Shown here: one piece after another, positions 6,393 through 13,393 of the stretch
Layout: each line of letters opens with the position of its first letter
How positions within the stretch are numbered: position 1 is the stretch's first letter
Assembly (NCBI GenBank): GCA_964373815.1
Contig: CAYJWI010000015.1
Coordinates: 1-30,772, forward strand
Origin: UBA10205 sp964373815
GTDB taxonomy: Archaea; Iainarchaeota; Iainarchaeia; Iainarchaeales; Iainarchaeaceae
Direction: 5' to 3'
DNA: 30,772 nt
The notes under the pieces: generated by a model
The model's input: the letters and a program-made list of their open reading frames with translations, nothing else
Database searches by the model: none
What the model was told of the DNA's origin: nothing
Made by a program: the position numbers and the translations under genes

Positions 6393-7526
6393 TTATTTCA
6401 CCGCTTTTTTCTTTTTCGTGCCCTTGAGGAATTTCTCCTTCACTTTTTCGTGCTTCTCGAGCATTTTGTTCACAAGCCTTAGCTTGTCATTCTCCTCCTC
6501 AAGGTCTCCAACTTTCTTTTCCTTGGAGAAAGAGGTTTCCTGGAAGTGCTTTAGGAGAGAGGCCTTTTCGCGCAGCTCGTGCCTTAGCGATTCCATTTCC
6601 TTTGCGTGCCTGTCCTCGAGCGTGCTTTTCAGGCTGAGCTTTTCCTCCTGCAACCCGAACAGTTCCTTCGAGTAGGTGTTGCGCAGCTCGAGCGTTTCCT
6701 GCTCTATCTCCAGCAGGACCTTTTTCGCGTAATCCCTTTCCTTTTTCAGCAGGGTCATGAGTTCGAATGTTTTCCCGAGCATCTGCGACTGCATCTCCTC
6801 CGCGCCCGCAACCCCGGCCTCCAGCTCCTGTAGCTGCCTGTGCATTCCGGCAAGCGCTTCCTTCGTGTGCTCTGCGAGTTTTTTCGTGGTCGCGGTTTTT
6901 CCTTCGAGGTTTCTTGCGAGAAGGTTGAGCTGGTTCTCTATTTCTACCGCGGATTCCCTTTCCACAAGCCCCAAAAAAGTCTTGTTCCTCGCCTCCTCGT
7001 ACTTGCGCTTCAAATCCTCTATTTCCTTCTCCTTTATTTCGAGCAAATCGAGAAGGTTCTTCTGCGGCCCCCGAGCCTGCATGAGCGGCTCGCGCTTGCG
7101 CTCGGCAAGCCTTATCCTTTCAGCGCCGTAGGCGCTCTTGAGCAAAGCCGAGAGGGTTTTCTGCTCCAAATCAGAGTAGAGCTCTGGCACCGTGATTGTT
7201 TCTGCAACGGAGTGGATGCTCTGGCTCTTGATTTTTTGTATGCGCGCCTGCTCCATTTCCTTGTTGCGCTTTAGAACCACAATGAGCTGGTTTAGCTCCT
7301 CGACCTGCTCCGATACGCTCTGTGCCTGCGGCGCGTGGTTTTTTTCAAGCTCGTTGCGCGAGAGCTGGAAGAGAGATTTTAGCTCCTGCAGGCCGGGTAT
7401 CACATTTGAAAGGTTCATCACAAAAGAGTGCCTCGAATATGTCCCCCAAGCCTTTGCGGTCGCGAGTTCGCGCAGCTGCGATATCTGGCCATCTATCTTT
7501 GAGGACAATTCCCGGAGCTCTGCCAT
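6393..7526 (-). CDS. Long coiled-coil protein of unknown function
   Basis: The 377-residue product is almost entirely predicted helix, with heptad-like spacing of Leu and charged residues. It is strongest at about 160-200 (LLDLLEIKEKEIEDLKRKYEEARNK) and 255-360 (VLLEIEQETLELRNTYSKEL; EKKVGDLEEENDKLRLVNKM), and ends in a KGTKKKKAVK basic tail. No ATP-binding head, signal peptide or membrane helix is present, so it is not a full SMC protein. A structural or scaffolding role is inferred from the coiled coil only. The ATG is preceded at 31 bases by TATTTATT. It lies downstream of nothing on its strand and converges with the small gene at 5974. Confidence 0.85.
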   Translation of the reverse strand: MAELRELSSKIDGQISQLRELATAKAWGTYSRHSFVMNLSNVIPGLQELKSLFQLSRNELEKNHAPQAQSVSEQVEELNQLIVVLKRNKEMEQARIQKIKSQSIHSVAETITVPELYSDLEQKTLSALLKSAYGAERIRLAERKREPLMQARGPQKNLLDLLEIKEKEIEDLKRKYEEARNKTFLGLVERESAVEIENQLNLLARNLEGKTATTKKLAEHTKEALAGMHRQLQELEAGVAGAEEMQSQMLGKTFELMTLLKKERDYAKKVLLEIEQETLELRNTYSKELFGLQEEKLSLKSTLEDRHAKEMESLRHELREKASLLKHFQETSFSKEKKVGDLEEENDKLRLVNKMLEKHEKVKEKFLKGTKKKKAVK

Positions 7527-7549
7527 GGCTAGAATAGGGTTTGAAGTAG

Positions 7550-7557
7550 AATAAATA
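7550..7557 (-). promoter_or_regulatory. TATA box of the coiled-coil gene
   Basis: TATTTATT on the minus strand starts 31 bases before the ATG at 7526. It lies in the gap between this gene and the end of the RelE-type toxin gene, so the coiled-coil gene is probably transcribed independently of the toxin-antitoxin operon. Confidence 0.5.
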
Positions 7558-7591
7558 CTTAGCTCTGTTGGGGCGTGATATTGTTTCTATT

Positions 7592-7852
7592 TCACTTGTA
7601 GCTTTTGTACCATTTCTCGTATTCTTTGTGGGTTGCAAAGCACCTCACTATGAAAAGGTCACCTGCTTCGAAGTTATATACGAACCTTGCCTGCCTTGTG
7701 ACTTCCTCTACATAGAACGGCAGCCCGAAGCGCATGTGCCTCTGATGCGGCGATTCGAGTATTTTTTCAACGTGTTTTATGAACAGTTTTCTGGCTGAGT
7801 TGTCCATTTTTTCAAGGTCACTGAGTGCGTGTTCCGAATAAGCGAGTTTCAT
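7592..7852 (-). CDS. RelE/ParE-superfamily toxin
   Basis: The 86-residue product shows the RelE/ParE layout: an N-terminal strand (MKLAYSEHALSDLEKMD), two helices, then strands with FGLPFYVEEV, ARFVYNFEAGDLFIVRCF and the C-terminal ATHKEYEKWYKSYK. Members of this superfamily are mRNA interferases or gyrase inhibitors. The late Arg, His and Tyr residues are compatible with a ribosome-dependent RNase, but the target cannot be told from sequence. The gene follows its antitoxin by four bases, so the two are surely co-expressed. A+T content is similar to the neighbours and there is no sign of decay. Confidence 0.88.
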   Translation of the reverse strand: MKLAYSEHALSDLEKMDNSARKLFIKHVEKILESPHQRHMRFGLPFYVEEVTRQARFVYNFEAGDLFIVRCFATHKEYEKWYKSYK

Positions 7853-7856
7853 TCAA

Positions 7857-8093
7857 TCACAGGCCAAGCTTTTTCTTTACCTGCGCATGGGTATAAACCC
7901 TTATTTTTCCGGACCTTATTTCCCCCATTTCAGCCGCTATGCCCTTGTTGACGAGCCTCACTTCCTCCTCGTCTATTATCCGCTCATAGGCCATCAGCGC
8001 CTGCCTGATGACTTCTGTCTGGCTGCCGGCATATCCCCTGTCTATAATCTTTTTCATGGTGGCTTCGTAAGGCGTCCCGAGCTTGATGTTCAT
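7857..8093 (-). CDS. Ribbon-helix-helix antitoxin
   Basis: The 78-residue product begins with a short strand (MNIKLGTPYEATMKKIIDRG) followed by the helix-turn-helix pair GSQTEVIRQALMAYERI, which is characteristic of RHH (CopG/ParD-like) DNA-binding antitoxins. The C-terminal half (EEEVRLVNKGIAAEMGEIRSGKIRVYTHAQVKKK) would wrap the toxin. The ATG has GGTG seven bases upstream. Antitoxin-first order with a four-base gap to a RelE-type gene is typical. Repeated palindromic half-sites around its TATA box suggest autorepression. Confidence 0.88.
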   Translation of the reverse strand: MNIKLGTPYEATMKKIIDRGYAGSQTEVIRQALMAYERIIDEEEVRLVNKGIAAEMGEIRSGKIRVYTHAQVKKKLGL

Positions 8094-8111
8094 AAAATCA
8101 CCTACCTATTC

Positions 8112-8167
8112 TATGCACATTTAAGTATATAAATAATGCGTCTTTAATATAGTATTAAATGCGCATT
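8112..8167 (-). promoter_or_regulatory. Promoter and putative three-half-site operator of the RHH-RelE operon
   Basis: Two arms form a near-perfect inverted repeat: AATGCGTCTTTAATA (8135-8149) and TATTAAATGCGCATT (8153-8167), matching at 13 of 15 positions with a 3-base spacer. A third related half-site, ATGCACATTTAAGTA (8113-8127), lies in direct orientation to the first. The TATA box (minus-strand TTTATATA, 8133-8126) begins 40 bases before the antitoxin ATG and is held between half-sites. Such placement would let an RHH repressor block TBP. The binding itself is inferred. Confidence 0.6.
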
Positions 8168-8200
8168 GTATGCCCTCGCATTTTAAGGGTTTTTTGCCGC

Positions 8201-8716
8201 TCATTTTTTCGGGCGGCTTCCGAACATCCAGGACTCTGTTTTGCCAAACACTTTTTTTGCCTCGTTTTCCAAAACCGAAGCCACCACTTCAGGGGGCTGT
8301 GAAAAATAAGGCTTGAACTCGGACAGGCCCCTGCCCTGCAGTATTTTCCATTTGGAATATCCCCCCATATAAAGTGAGGGAAGCGCGAAAACGACCTTGC
8401 CGACCTTGAATTCCCGTATCATGAAAGAGCACATTGGGCAAGGTTCGCAATTTGTGTACAATGTGCAGCCTGAGAGGTCGTTTGTGCCAAGCAGCTCGTG
8501 TGCCTTGTTGAGGGCGGGGATTTCCGCGTGGTCATTTACCTTGTTTTCGGACTCATTAGAGGATTCTGCCAGGATTTTCCCGTCTTTTGTTATAATGCTG
8601 CCGAATGGCTTGTCCCCTTTTTCGAGCGACTCTTCAGATAGTTCAATGCACCTTCTGATGAATTTCCCGTCTTCCGGGTAAGCTTTTTTCAAAAATCCAC
8701 GCCCTTCATCTGCCAA
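8201..8716 (-). CDS. CDA-fold nucleoside/base deaminase (guanine deaminase or TadA-like)
   Basis: This is a zinc-dependent cytidine-deaminase-superfamily hydrolase of 171 residues. The zinc site is clear: H63-A-E65 in NDHAEIPAL and C93/C96 in CEPCPMC. KPFGSIITKDGKILAES before the site and FALPSLYMGGYSKWKILQGRG after it fit the guanine deaminase/tRNA-adenosine deaminase branch. Substrate (free base, nucleoside or tRNA) is not settled by sequence. The start is a TTG, supported by a TATA-like element 32 bases upstream and by no earlier in-frame ATG. It stands alone between two toxin-antitoxin modules on the same strand. Confidence 0.88.
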   Translation of the reverse strand: MADEGRGFLKKAYPEDGKFIRRCIELSEESLEKGDKPFGSIITKDGKILAESSNESENKVNDHAEIPALNKAHELLGTNDLSGCTLYTNCEPCPMCSFMIREFKVGKVVFALPSLYMGGYSKWKILQGRGLSEFKPYFSQPPEVVASVLENEAKKVFGKTESWMFGSRPKK

Positions 8717-8740
8717 TAAGACCTGGCAATAAAGATTTTA

Positions 8741-8748
8741 AGAATAAA
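8741..8748 (-). promoter_or_regulatory. TATA box of the deaminase gene
   Basis: TTTATTCT on the minus strand begins 32 bases before the TTG at 8716. This matches the spacing at other genes here and supports the non-ATG start. Confidence 0.45.
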
Positions 8749-8784
8749 TAGTTTGCCATGCTCGGGGCACAGTATTGTTTTTAT

Positions 8785-9147
8785 TTATTTTACGAATTCA
8801 ACGTTTTCTATCCCGCTGAATTCCCTATCCCCTGTGAGGAAAATAAGGCTGTGTTCTTTTGCAGTGGCGTATCCTGCGCAGTCTATGAATGAAAAGCCCT
8901 TTTTCCTGTTTTCGAATTTGAAGTCCATGGCCTTCATGATTGCCTGCCCGCTTATCGGTATCGAGTAATTCTTGAATTTTTTGAACCAGTATGCGGCTAT
9001 TTTGCGGTTCTGGTCCTTCAAAAGCCCGTAATACAATTCTCCCAGGTTAAGTATTGAGGTCACTATTTCTTCGTTTGAGAACCTAAGGTAGTTTTCGTTT
9101 TGCCCTATTATCTCGAAGAGCGCGTATGTATCAAAGAAGTATTTCAT
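8785..9147 (-). CDS. vapC: PIN-domain toxin VapC
   Basis: From the ATG at 9147 the product has 120 residues with the four PIN-domain acidic residues in place: D6 (FFDTYALFE), E37 (NLGELYYG), D89 (FIDCAGYATA) and D107 (LTGDREF). VapC toxins are Mg-dependent RNases, usually cutting tRNA or rRNA. The frame is open upstream to 9183, but those codons overlap the antitoxin gene. The ATG at 9147 follows GTGAGGGG and lies four bases after the antitoxin stop, so it is the better start. It forms a two-gene operon with vapB. Confidence 0.9.
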   Translation of the reverse strand: MKYFFDTYALFEIIGQNENYLRFSNEEIVTSILNLGELYYGLLKDQNRKIAAYWFKKFKNYSIPISGQAIMKAMDFKFENRKKGFSFIDCAGYATAKEHSLIFLTGDREFSGIENVEFVK

Positions 9148-9151
9148 CCCC

Positions 9152-9385
9152 TCACTTCCCAAATTTATCTTCAAACTCCTCATCTATCTCTGCCATCAGC
9201 CGTGCAGCTTGGCCCCGGAGTTTTTGTTTTCCGAAAACATCCTTTACTTTAAGGGTTTTTATCGGGGATATTATAGCCCTCACCCTCTGCCTTGGGCGGA
9301 GTGACTCTCTTTCCAATGCCTCTTTTGGCACGATCAAACCCACTGAATTGCCCCACTTCTTGAGCTCTACTTCGCATTCTATCAT
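9152..9385 (-). CDS. vapB: AbrB/SpoVT-type antitoxin VapB
   Basis: The 77-residue product opens with the swapped-hairpin AbrB/MazE motif (MIECEVELKKWGNSVGLIVPKEAL), where KKWGNSVGLIVPK is the hallmark. The C-terminal helix (AARLMAEIDEEFEDKFGK) would bind VapC. A TTG one codon earlier is possible, but the ATG has GGTGG about five bases upstream. The gene precedes vapC by four bases. Overlapping palindromes upstream look like its own operator. Confidence 0.9.
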   Translation of the reverse strand: MIECEVELKKWGNSVGLIVPKEALERESLRPRQRVRAIISPIKTLKVKDVFGKQKLRGQAARLMAEIDEEFEDKFGK

Positions 9386-9394
9386 CAAACCACC

Positions 9395-9415
9395 AGTATA
9401 GTTATACTGTATAAC
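9395..9415 (-). promoter_or_regulatory. Overlapping palindromes, putative VapB operator
   Basis: AGTATA-GT-TATACT (9395-9408) and GTTATAC-T-GTATAAC (9401-9415) are two perfect inverted repeats sharing a half. They lie directly before the vapB ribosome site. A TTAAATAA element beginning about 38 bases upstream of the ATG may be the TATA box. AbrB-type antitoxins bind such short palindromes; regulation here is inferred. Confidence 0.55.
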
Positions 9416-9552
9416 TTATTTAAGGTTATTGCTAATCCCCCATCCCCTTTTGGGCGGCGGTATTTGATGGCCTTGGCAAAACCCAAATAAAGGCATACCA
9501 AGCCTTTTCAGTGCCCGTGGTGCTGTCTACAAGCCCTCATGGGCGCTTCCCC

Positions 9553-9560
9553 TTATATAC
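9553..9560 (+). promoter_or_regulatory. TATA box of the metallo-beta-lactamase gene
   Basis: TTATATAC begins 30 bases before the ATG at 9583. It would lie inside the coding frame if the earlier in-frame ATG at 9511 were used, so it argues for the downstream start. Confidence 0.55.
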
Positions 9561-9582
9561 TTCCTTGCGCTTTATTGCATCC

Positions 9583-10569
9583 ATGCGCATAATAGAGGAC
9601 CGGGGAATTGTTTTCAAGGCAGAAAAGGAGCTTTTCGTGGACGCTTTCGGGATAAAGGAAAGCGCCGCGCTCATCACGCATGCGCATTCCGACCATGCAA
9701 GGCCGACACCCTCTAACGATTATTACCTTACGCCGCAGACCTCCTCGCTGATTGGGGCCCGGAAAAAAGGGCTCAAGTTGAATGAAATGCCTTTCGGGAA
9801 AAAATTCGAGGCGGAGGGCTTTTCATGCGAGTTCCACCCTTCAGGCCACATACTAGGCTCAGCCCAGATTGAAATCTGCAACGGCTCGCAGGCGGTGCTC
9901 ACTTCGGATTTCAAGTTGCAGGACAGCATTCTGTTCAAGGGCGCTCAAATACTTCCTTCCGAAACGCTTGTGATTGAAACCACTTTCGGAAAGCCGGAGT
10001 ATTCTTTCCCCAAGCGCGAGGATGTCTATGAGAAAATCGCAGAGTGGCTGCGCTCGGCGCTCGCGCAGAAAAAGTTCGTGGTGCTCGGCGGCTATAGCAC
10101 GGGAAAGGCCCAGGAGCTCACAAAAATAGTGAACGAGTTTGTGCACGAGCGGCCGCTTGTGTACAAAAAGATTTTCGAGCAGAACAAAATCTACGAATCT
10201 CATGGTGTAAGGCTCGGCGATTACCTCTGCCTCGACCACAACCTTCACGAGGGCAGCATCCTCATAATGCCACCGCACCTAATAGACGACAACCTGCTCC
10301 TCGCCCTGCAGCACCAGATCGGCAGGAAGGTAGAGGCCGCTATTGCGACCGGCTGGAAGGGCTTTTCGCGCCACAAGACTTTCCCGCTCTCAGACCACGC
10401 GGATTTCGATTCCCTGATGAAGTATGTGGAGGAGAGTTCGCCGAAAAATGTCCTCACGACACATGGCTTCGAGCAGGAGTTCGCAAAAGCCGTGCACAGA
10501 AAGCTCGGCATTCCCGCAAAGCCGCTCTGCGCCGAAGGCCAGACCGGGCTCAACGAATTTTTTTCATGA
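9583..10569 (+). CDS. Metallo-beta-lactamase-fold protein of the mRNA 3'-end-processing exonuclease type (COG1236-like)
   Basis: The product has 328 residues from the ATG at 9583. Metal ligands are visible: the H33-A-H35-S-D37-H38 motif, H89 in FHPSGHILGSAQ, D109 in LTSDFK, and late His residues in FPLSDHADF and LTTHGFEQEF. The phrase SDHADFDSL followed by VLTTHG is typical of the beta-CASP-related branch (Ysh1/CPSF73-like and DNA/RNA-processing enzymes). The protein is shorter than full beta-CASP nucleases of about 420 residues, so it belongs to the smaller archaeal group annotated as putative exonuclease or mRNA 3'-end processing factor. The frame extends 24 codons further upstream, but that stretch contains the TATA box and shows no conservation-like pattern. 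Confidence 0.85.
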   Translation: MRIIEDRGIVFKAEKELFVDAFGIKESAALITHAHSDHARPTPSNDYYLTPQTSSLIGARKKGLKLNEMPFGKKFEAEGFSCEFHPSGHILGSAQIEICNGSQAVLTSDFKLQDSILFKGAQILPSETLVIETTFGKPEYSFPKREDVYEKIAEWLRSALAQKKFVVLGGYSTGKAQELTKIVNEFVHERPLVYKKIFEQNKIYESHGVRLGDYLCLDHNLHEGSILIMPPHLIDDNLLLALQHQIGRKVEAAIATGWKGFSRHKTFPLSDHADFDSLMKYVEESSPKNVLTTHGFEQEFAKAVHRKLGIPAKPLCAEGQTGLNEFFS

Positions 10570-10657
10570 GAACAAGTCCACCAACCCAACGCAAGCTTTC
10601 GCTTATATTTCATTGGCGGCAAACCAGAAGAGGCCAAAATATTTAGGCGCAGGTTCT

Positions 10658-11209
10658 TCATGGGCGCAGGAACTCTGCTATCGCTCTCTGTTCATCTGTT
10701 GTTACGCTGCCCCTGAAAGCCTCGAATAAAATCACAGCTTCCCTTATCCGTGATATCCTTTCGGCTTCTTCTTCAGTAGTTGCTTTACTCATCATCTTGT
10801 TGTGCAAAGCATCAAGCTCCCATTCAGTGTCCGCGGGATTCACCTTGCAGTGGTGGTAGATTGCAGTGAAAGTCCTCTCAAGCTCCTCCGGGGTCGGTTT
10901 TTGCCCGGGTTTTTTGCCAAAAATTTGCAGTGCAATGCCGGAAATCGCGTTTGCAGTGTTTTTCGGGAGCATGTCCACTTTCCTACCCAATTTACCCTTA
11001 ATCCTGACAAATGCCCATTCCTTCGGGTTGTTGACCCCTGCTTTCTCGTAAGTTGACTCAGCCCTCCGCATCCTTGCTGCGGAGTGTGCCTCAAGAAGTT
11101 TGCCTGTGCCCAATGCACCGAGCGCAAGGCCTGCTCCAATTGCGAGTATCCCTACCGCTTTCCTCGTGCTTTGAGCCCTTGTGGGGCGCCTTTGATTCAG
11201 ATGATGCAT
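10658..11209 (-). CDS. Hypothetical protein with an N-terminal membrane helix
   Basis: The 183-residue product has a basic N-terminus (LNQRRPTRAQSTRKA), then a single Gly/Ala-rich membrane helix at about 18-40 (VGILAIGAGLALGALGTGKLL), then a soluble mostly helical domain with acidic C-terminal helices (TTEEEAERISRIREAVILFEAF). No known family or catalytic motif is recognised. TTTTATAC begins 38 bases upstream of the ATG. Convergent with the metallo-beta-lactamase gene and divergent from aspS. Confidence 0.7.
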   Translation of the reverse strand: MHHLNQRRPTRAQSTRKAVGILAIGAGLALGALGTGKLLEAHSAARMRRAESTYEKAGVNNPKEWAFVRIKGKLGRKVDMLPKNTANAISGIALQIFGKKPGQKPTPEELERTFTAIYHHCKVNPADTEWELDALHNKMMSKATTEEEAERISRIREAVILFEAFRGSVTTDEQRAIAEFLRP

Positions 11210-11290
11210 GCTGTTTCCAGATTAAATAAGCTTGAGGTGGTATAAAAGGCATTCTAACCTACTTTTTGAGCCCTGCCGCTTTTCCCAATC

Positions 11291-11328
11291 TATTTAATGC
11301 TTTTTGCCTGTTTCCCATATATTGGTGG
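11291..11328 (+). promoter_or_regulatory. aspS promoter and ribosome binding site
   Basis: TATTTAAT (11291-11298) is followed by GGTGG (11324-11328), which stands six bases before the TTG at 11335. The TATA box is 44 bases from the TTG, giving room for a short leader that includes the ribosome site. This decides for the TTG start over the ATG at 11266. Confidence 0.55.
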
Positions 11329-11334
11329 ATTTTT

Positions 11335-13095
11335 TTGTACAGGACACATACCTGCGGTGAGCTCGACTCGAAAATGGCCGGAAAGAAAGCAACCCTGGCT
11401 GGTTGGGTCGATACCCGAAGGGACCATGGCAGCCTCACTTTTGTCGATTTGCGCGACAGGTACGGCCTTGTCCAAGTGGTTCTGAACCCGGAAAAGCACA
11501 GGGAAGTGCACGAGGCTGGCAAAAAGCTCCGGCGCGAATTCGTGGTGCGCGTTGAAGGCCTTGTGAGGAAGAGGCCGAAGGGCACGGAGAACAAGGAGTG
11601 GAAGAGCGGGGAAATAGAGGTGGAGGCATCATCGCTCGAAGTCCTTTCCGCTTCGCAGCCGCTTCCGATCGAGATTTCAGACAAGGCGCAGTCCTCGGAG
11701 GAAATAAAACTGAAGTACCGCTACCTTGATTTGCGCAACAAGGAGCTGCAGCTAAACCTCGCGGCAAGGCACCGCATAACCAAAATCGTGCGCGACTTTT
11801 ACGACGAAAACGGCTTTCTTGAAATCGAGACCCCCGTGCTCGCGAAAAGCACCCCTGAAGGCGCGCGCGACTACCTCGTCCCGAGCAGGGTGCACCCCGG
11901 AAAGTTCTTCGCTCTTCCGCAGAGCCCGCAGATTTTCAAGCAGCTCCTGATGGTCGCGGGGTTTGACAGGTATTTCCAGATTGCGCGCTGCTTCCGCGAC
12001 GAGGATTTGAGGGCTGACAGGCAGCCCGAGTTCACGCAGATAGATGCCGAGATGAGTTTTGTGGACGAGGGGGATGTAATGGAGCTGCACGAGAAGCTGG
12101 TGCAGCGCATCTTCAAGGGCTTCATGGGCATAAGCCTCAAGCTGCCCTTTCCGCGCATGAGCTATGACGAAGCCGTTTCGCGCTACGGGCTGGACAGGCC
12201 GGACACGCGCTTCGGGCTAGAGCTCGCGGACCTTACCAAGATACTTTCGCAGAGCGATTTCAACGTCTTCAAGCAGGTGGCGAAAGACGGCGGAGTGGTA
12301 AAGGCAATCTGCGTGCAGGGAAAGGACTTTTCGCGCAGCGAGCTCAAGGGGCTCGAGGATTTCGTGAAAATCTACAAGGCAAAGGGCCTCGCCTCGCTCA
12401 AGGTTACCGGCAAGGCGCTTGAGGGCCAGACCGCGAAATTCATTCCAGAAAAGCTTTCTTCGGAGCTCGTAAAGGCGATGGGGGCAAAGGATGGCGACAC
12501 AATCCTGATAGTGGCCGGCCCCGAAAAAGTGGCTAACGATTCGCTCGGTTTTTTGAGAAACCACCTCGCAGAAAAGCTCGGGCTCATAAAGAAGGGGGCG
12601 TGGAACTTTTTGTGGGTGACTTCCTTTCCGATGTTTGAGTGGAGCGAAGAGGAGCAGAAGATAAACGCGATGCACCACCCCTTCACTTCCCCGAAGATAG
12701 AGGATTTGCCGCTCATTGAAACCGAGCCGATAAAAATAAGGGCGAAGGCTTACGATTTGGTGCTCAACGGTATTGAAATCGGCGGCGGGAGCATAAGGAT
12801 ACATTCCCCGCAGGTGCAATCGCGTGTCTTCAGGGCGCTTGGGATTTCGGAGGAGGCCGCGAAGGAGAAGTTCGGGTTCATGCTAGAGGCGTTCACTTAC
12901 GGCGCGCCGCCGCACGGCGGGCTCGCTTTCGGGCTTGACAGATTGGTGATGCTCATGGTGGGCGCGCCGAGCATACGCGAAGTGATAGCATTCCCAAAGA
13001 ACAAGGCCGCGGTTTCGCTGATGGACGGCTCGCCCAGCCCGGTTGATGAGAAGCAGCTAAAGGAGCTGCGCATAAAATTCGATTTGCAGAAGTGA
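11335..13095 (+). CDS. aspS: Bacterial-type aspartyl-tRNA synthetase, probably non-discriminating
   Basis: This class IIb synthetase has 586 residues from the TTG. The opening YRTHTCGELDSK aligns with the start of bacterial AspRS; the 23 codons before the TTG do not. Domains in order are an OB-fold anticodon-binding domain (TLAGWVDTRRDHGSLTFVDLRD), a catalytic core with YRYLDLRN, PEGARDYLVPSR, LPQSPQIFKQLLM, FRDEDLRADRQPEFTQID, a GAD insertion domain (about 285-405), then MHHPFTSP, GGGSIRIH and FGLDRL motif 3. The GAD domain marks the bacterial type; most archaea have a shorter archaeal type. H31 occupies the position of Leu30 in E. coli AspRS, and His there has been linked to non-discriminating enzymes. 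With gatC four bases downstream, it should charge both tRNA-Asp and tRNA-Asn with Asp. Confidence 0.95.
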   Translation: MYRTHTCGELDSKMAGKKATLAGWVDTRRDHGSLTFVDLRDRYGLVQVVLNPEKHREVHEAGKKLRREFVVRVEGLVRKRPKGTENKEWKSGEIEVEASSLEVLSASQPLPIEISDKAQSSEEIKLKYRYLDLRNKELQLNLAARHRITKIVRDFYDENGFLEIETPVLAKSTPEGARDYLVPSRVHPGKFFALPQSPQIFKQLLMVAGFDRYFQIARCFRDEDLRADRQPEFTQIDAEMSFVDEGDVMELHEKLVQRIFKGFMGISLKLPFPRMSYDEAVSRYGLDRPDTRFGLELADLTKILSQSDFNVFKQVAKDGGVVKAICVQGKDFSRSELKGLEDFVKIYKAKGLASLKVTGKALEGQTAKFIPEKLSSELVKAMGAKDGDTILIVAGPEKVANDSLGFLRNHLAEKLGLIKKGAWNFLWVTSFPMFEWSEEEQKINAMHHPFTSPKIEDLPLIETEPIKIRAKAYDLVLNGIEIGGGSIRIHSPQVQSRVFRALGISEEAAKEKFGFMLEAFTYGAPPHGGLAFGLDRLVMLMVGAPSIREVIAFPKNKAAVSLMDGSPSPVDEKQLKELRIKFDLQK

Positions 13096-13099
13096 TTGC

Positions 13100-13393
13100 A
13101 TGCCAAAGCCGAAGGTTGACCGCGAACTCCTGCTCAAGGTCGCCGCAAACGCAAGGCTGACCCTTTCCAAAAAGGAAGTGAAGAAGTTCCTCCCGCAGTT
13201 CGAGGCAGTCCTCGGGTCTTTCTCGAAACTGGACAAGCTTGACGTTTCAAATGAAAAGCCTTCCTTCCAGCCCATGCCGGTGAAGAATGTTTTCCGCAAG
13301 GATGTTGCAGGAAAATGCCTCTCGCAGGAAGAGGCCCTCTCTAACACGAAGCACAAGAAGGACGGGTACTTCAAGGGGCCGAGGGTGCTGTAA
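13100..13393 (+). CDS. gatC: Asp/Glu-tRNA amidotransferase subunit C
   Basis: GatC stabilises the GatA-GatB interface in the amidotransferase that converts Asp-tRNA(Asn) (and in bacteria Glu-tRNA(Gln)) to the amide. The 97-residue product has the expected form: an N-terminal helix pair (DRELLLKVAANARLTLSKKEVKKFLPQFEAVLGSFSKLD), then an extended segment (NEKPSFQPMPVKNVFRKD) and a short C-terminal tail. It lies four bases after aspS and ends on the base before the gatA ATG. Confidence 0.92.
   Translation: MPKPKVDRELLLKVAANARLTLSKKEVKKFLPQFEAVLGSFSKLDKLDVSNEKPSFQPMPVKNVFRKDVAGKCLSQEEALSNTKHKKDGYFKGPRVL

Noticed and set aside
9511..9582. N-terminal extension of the metallo-beta-lactamase protein
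   Set aside because: The 24 extra codons contain the TATA box and do not resemble the family. The ATG at 9583 is at the expected distance from that box.
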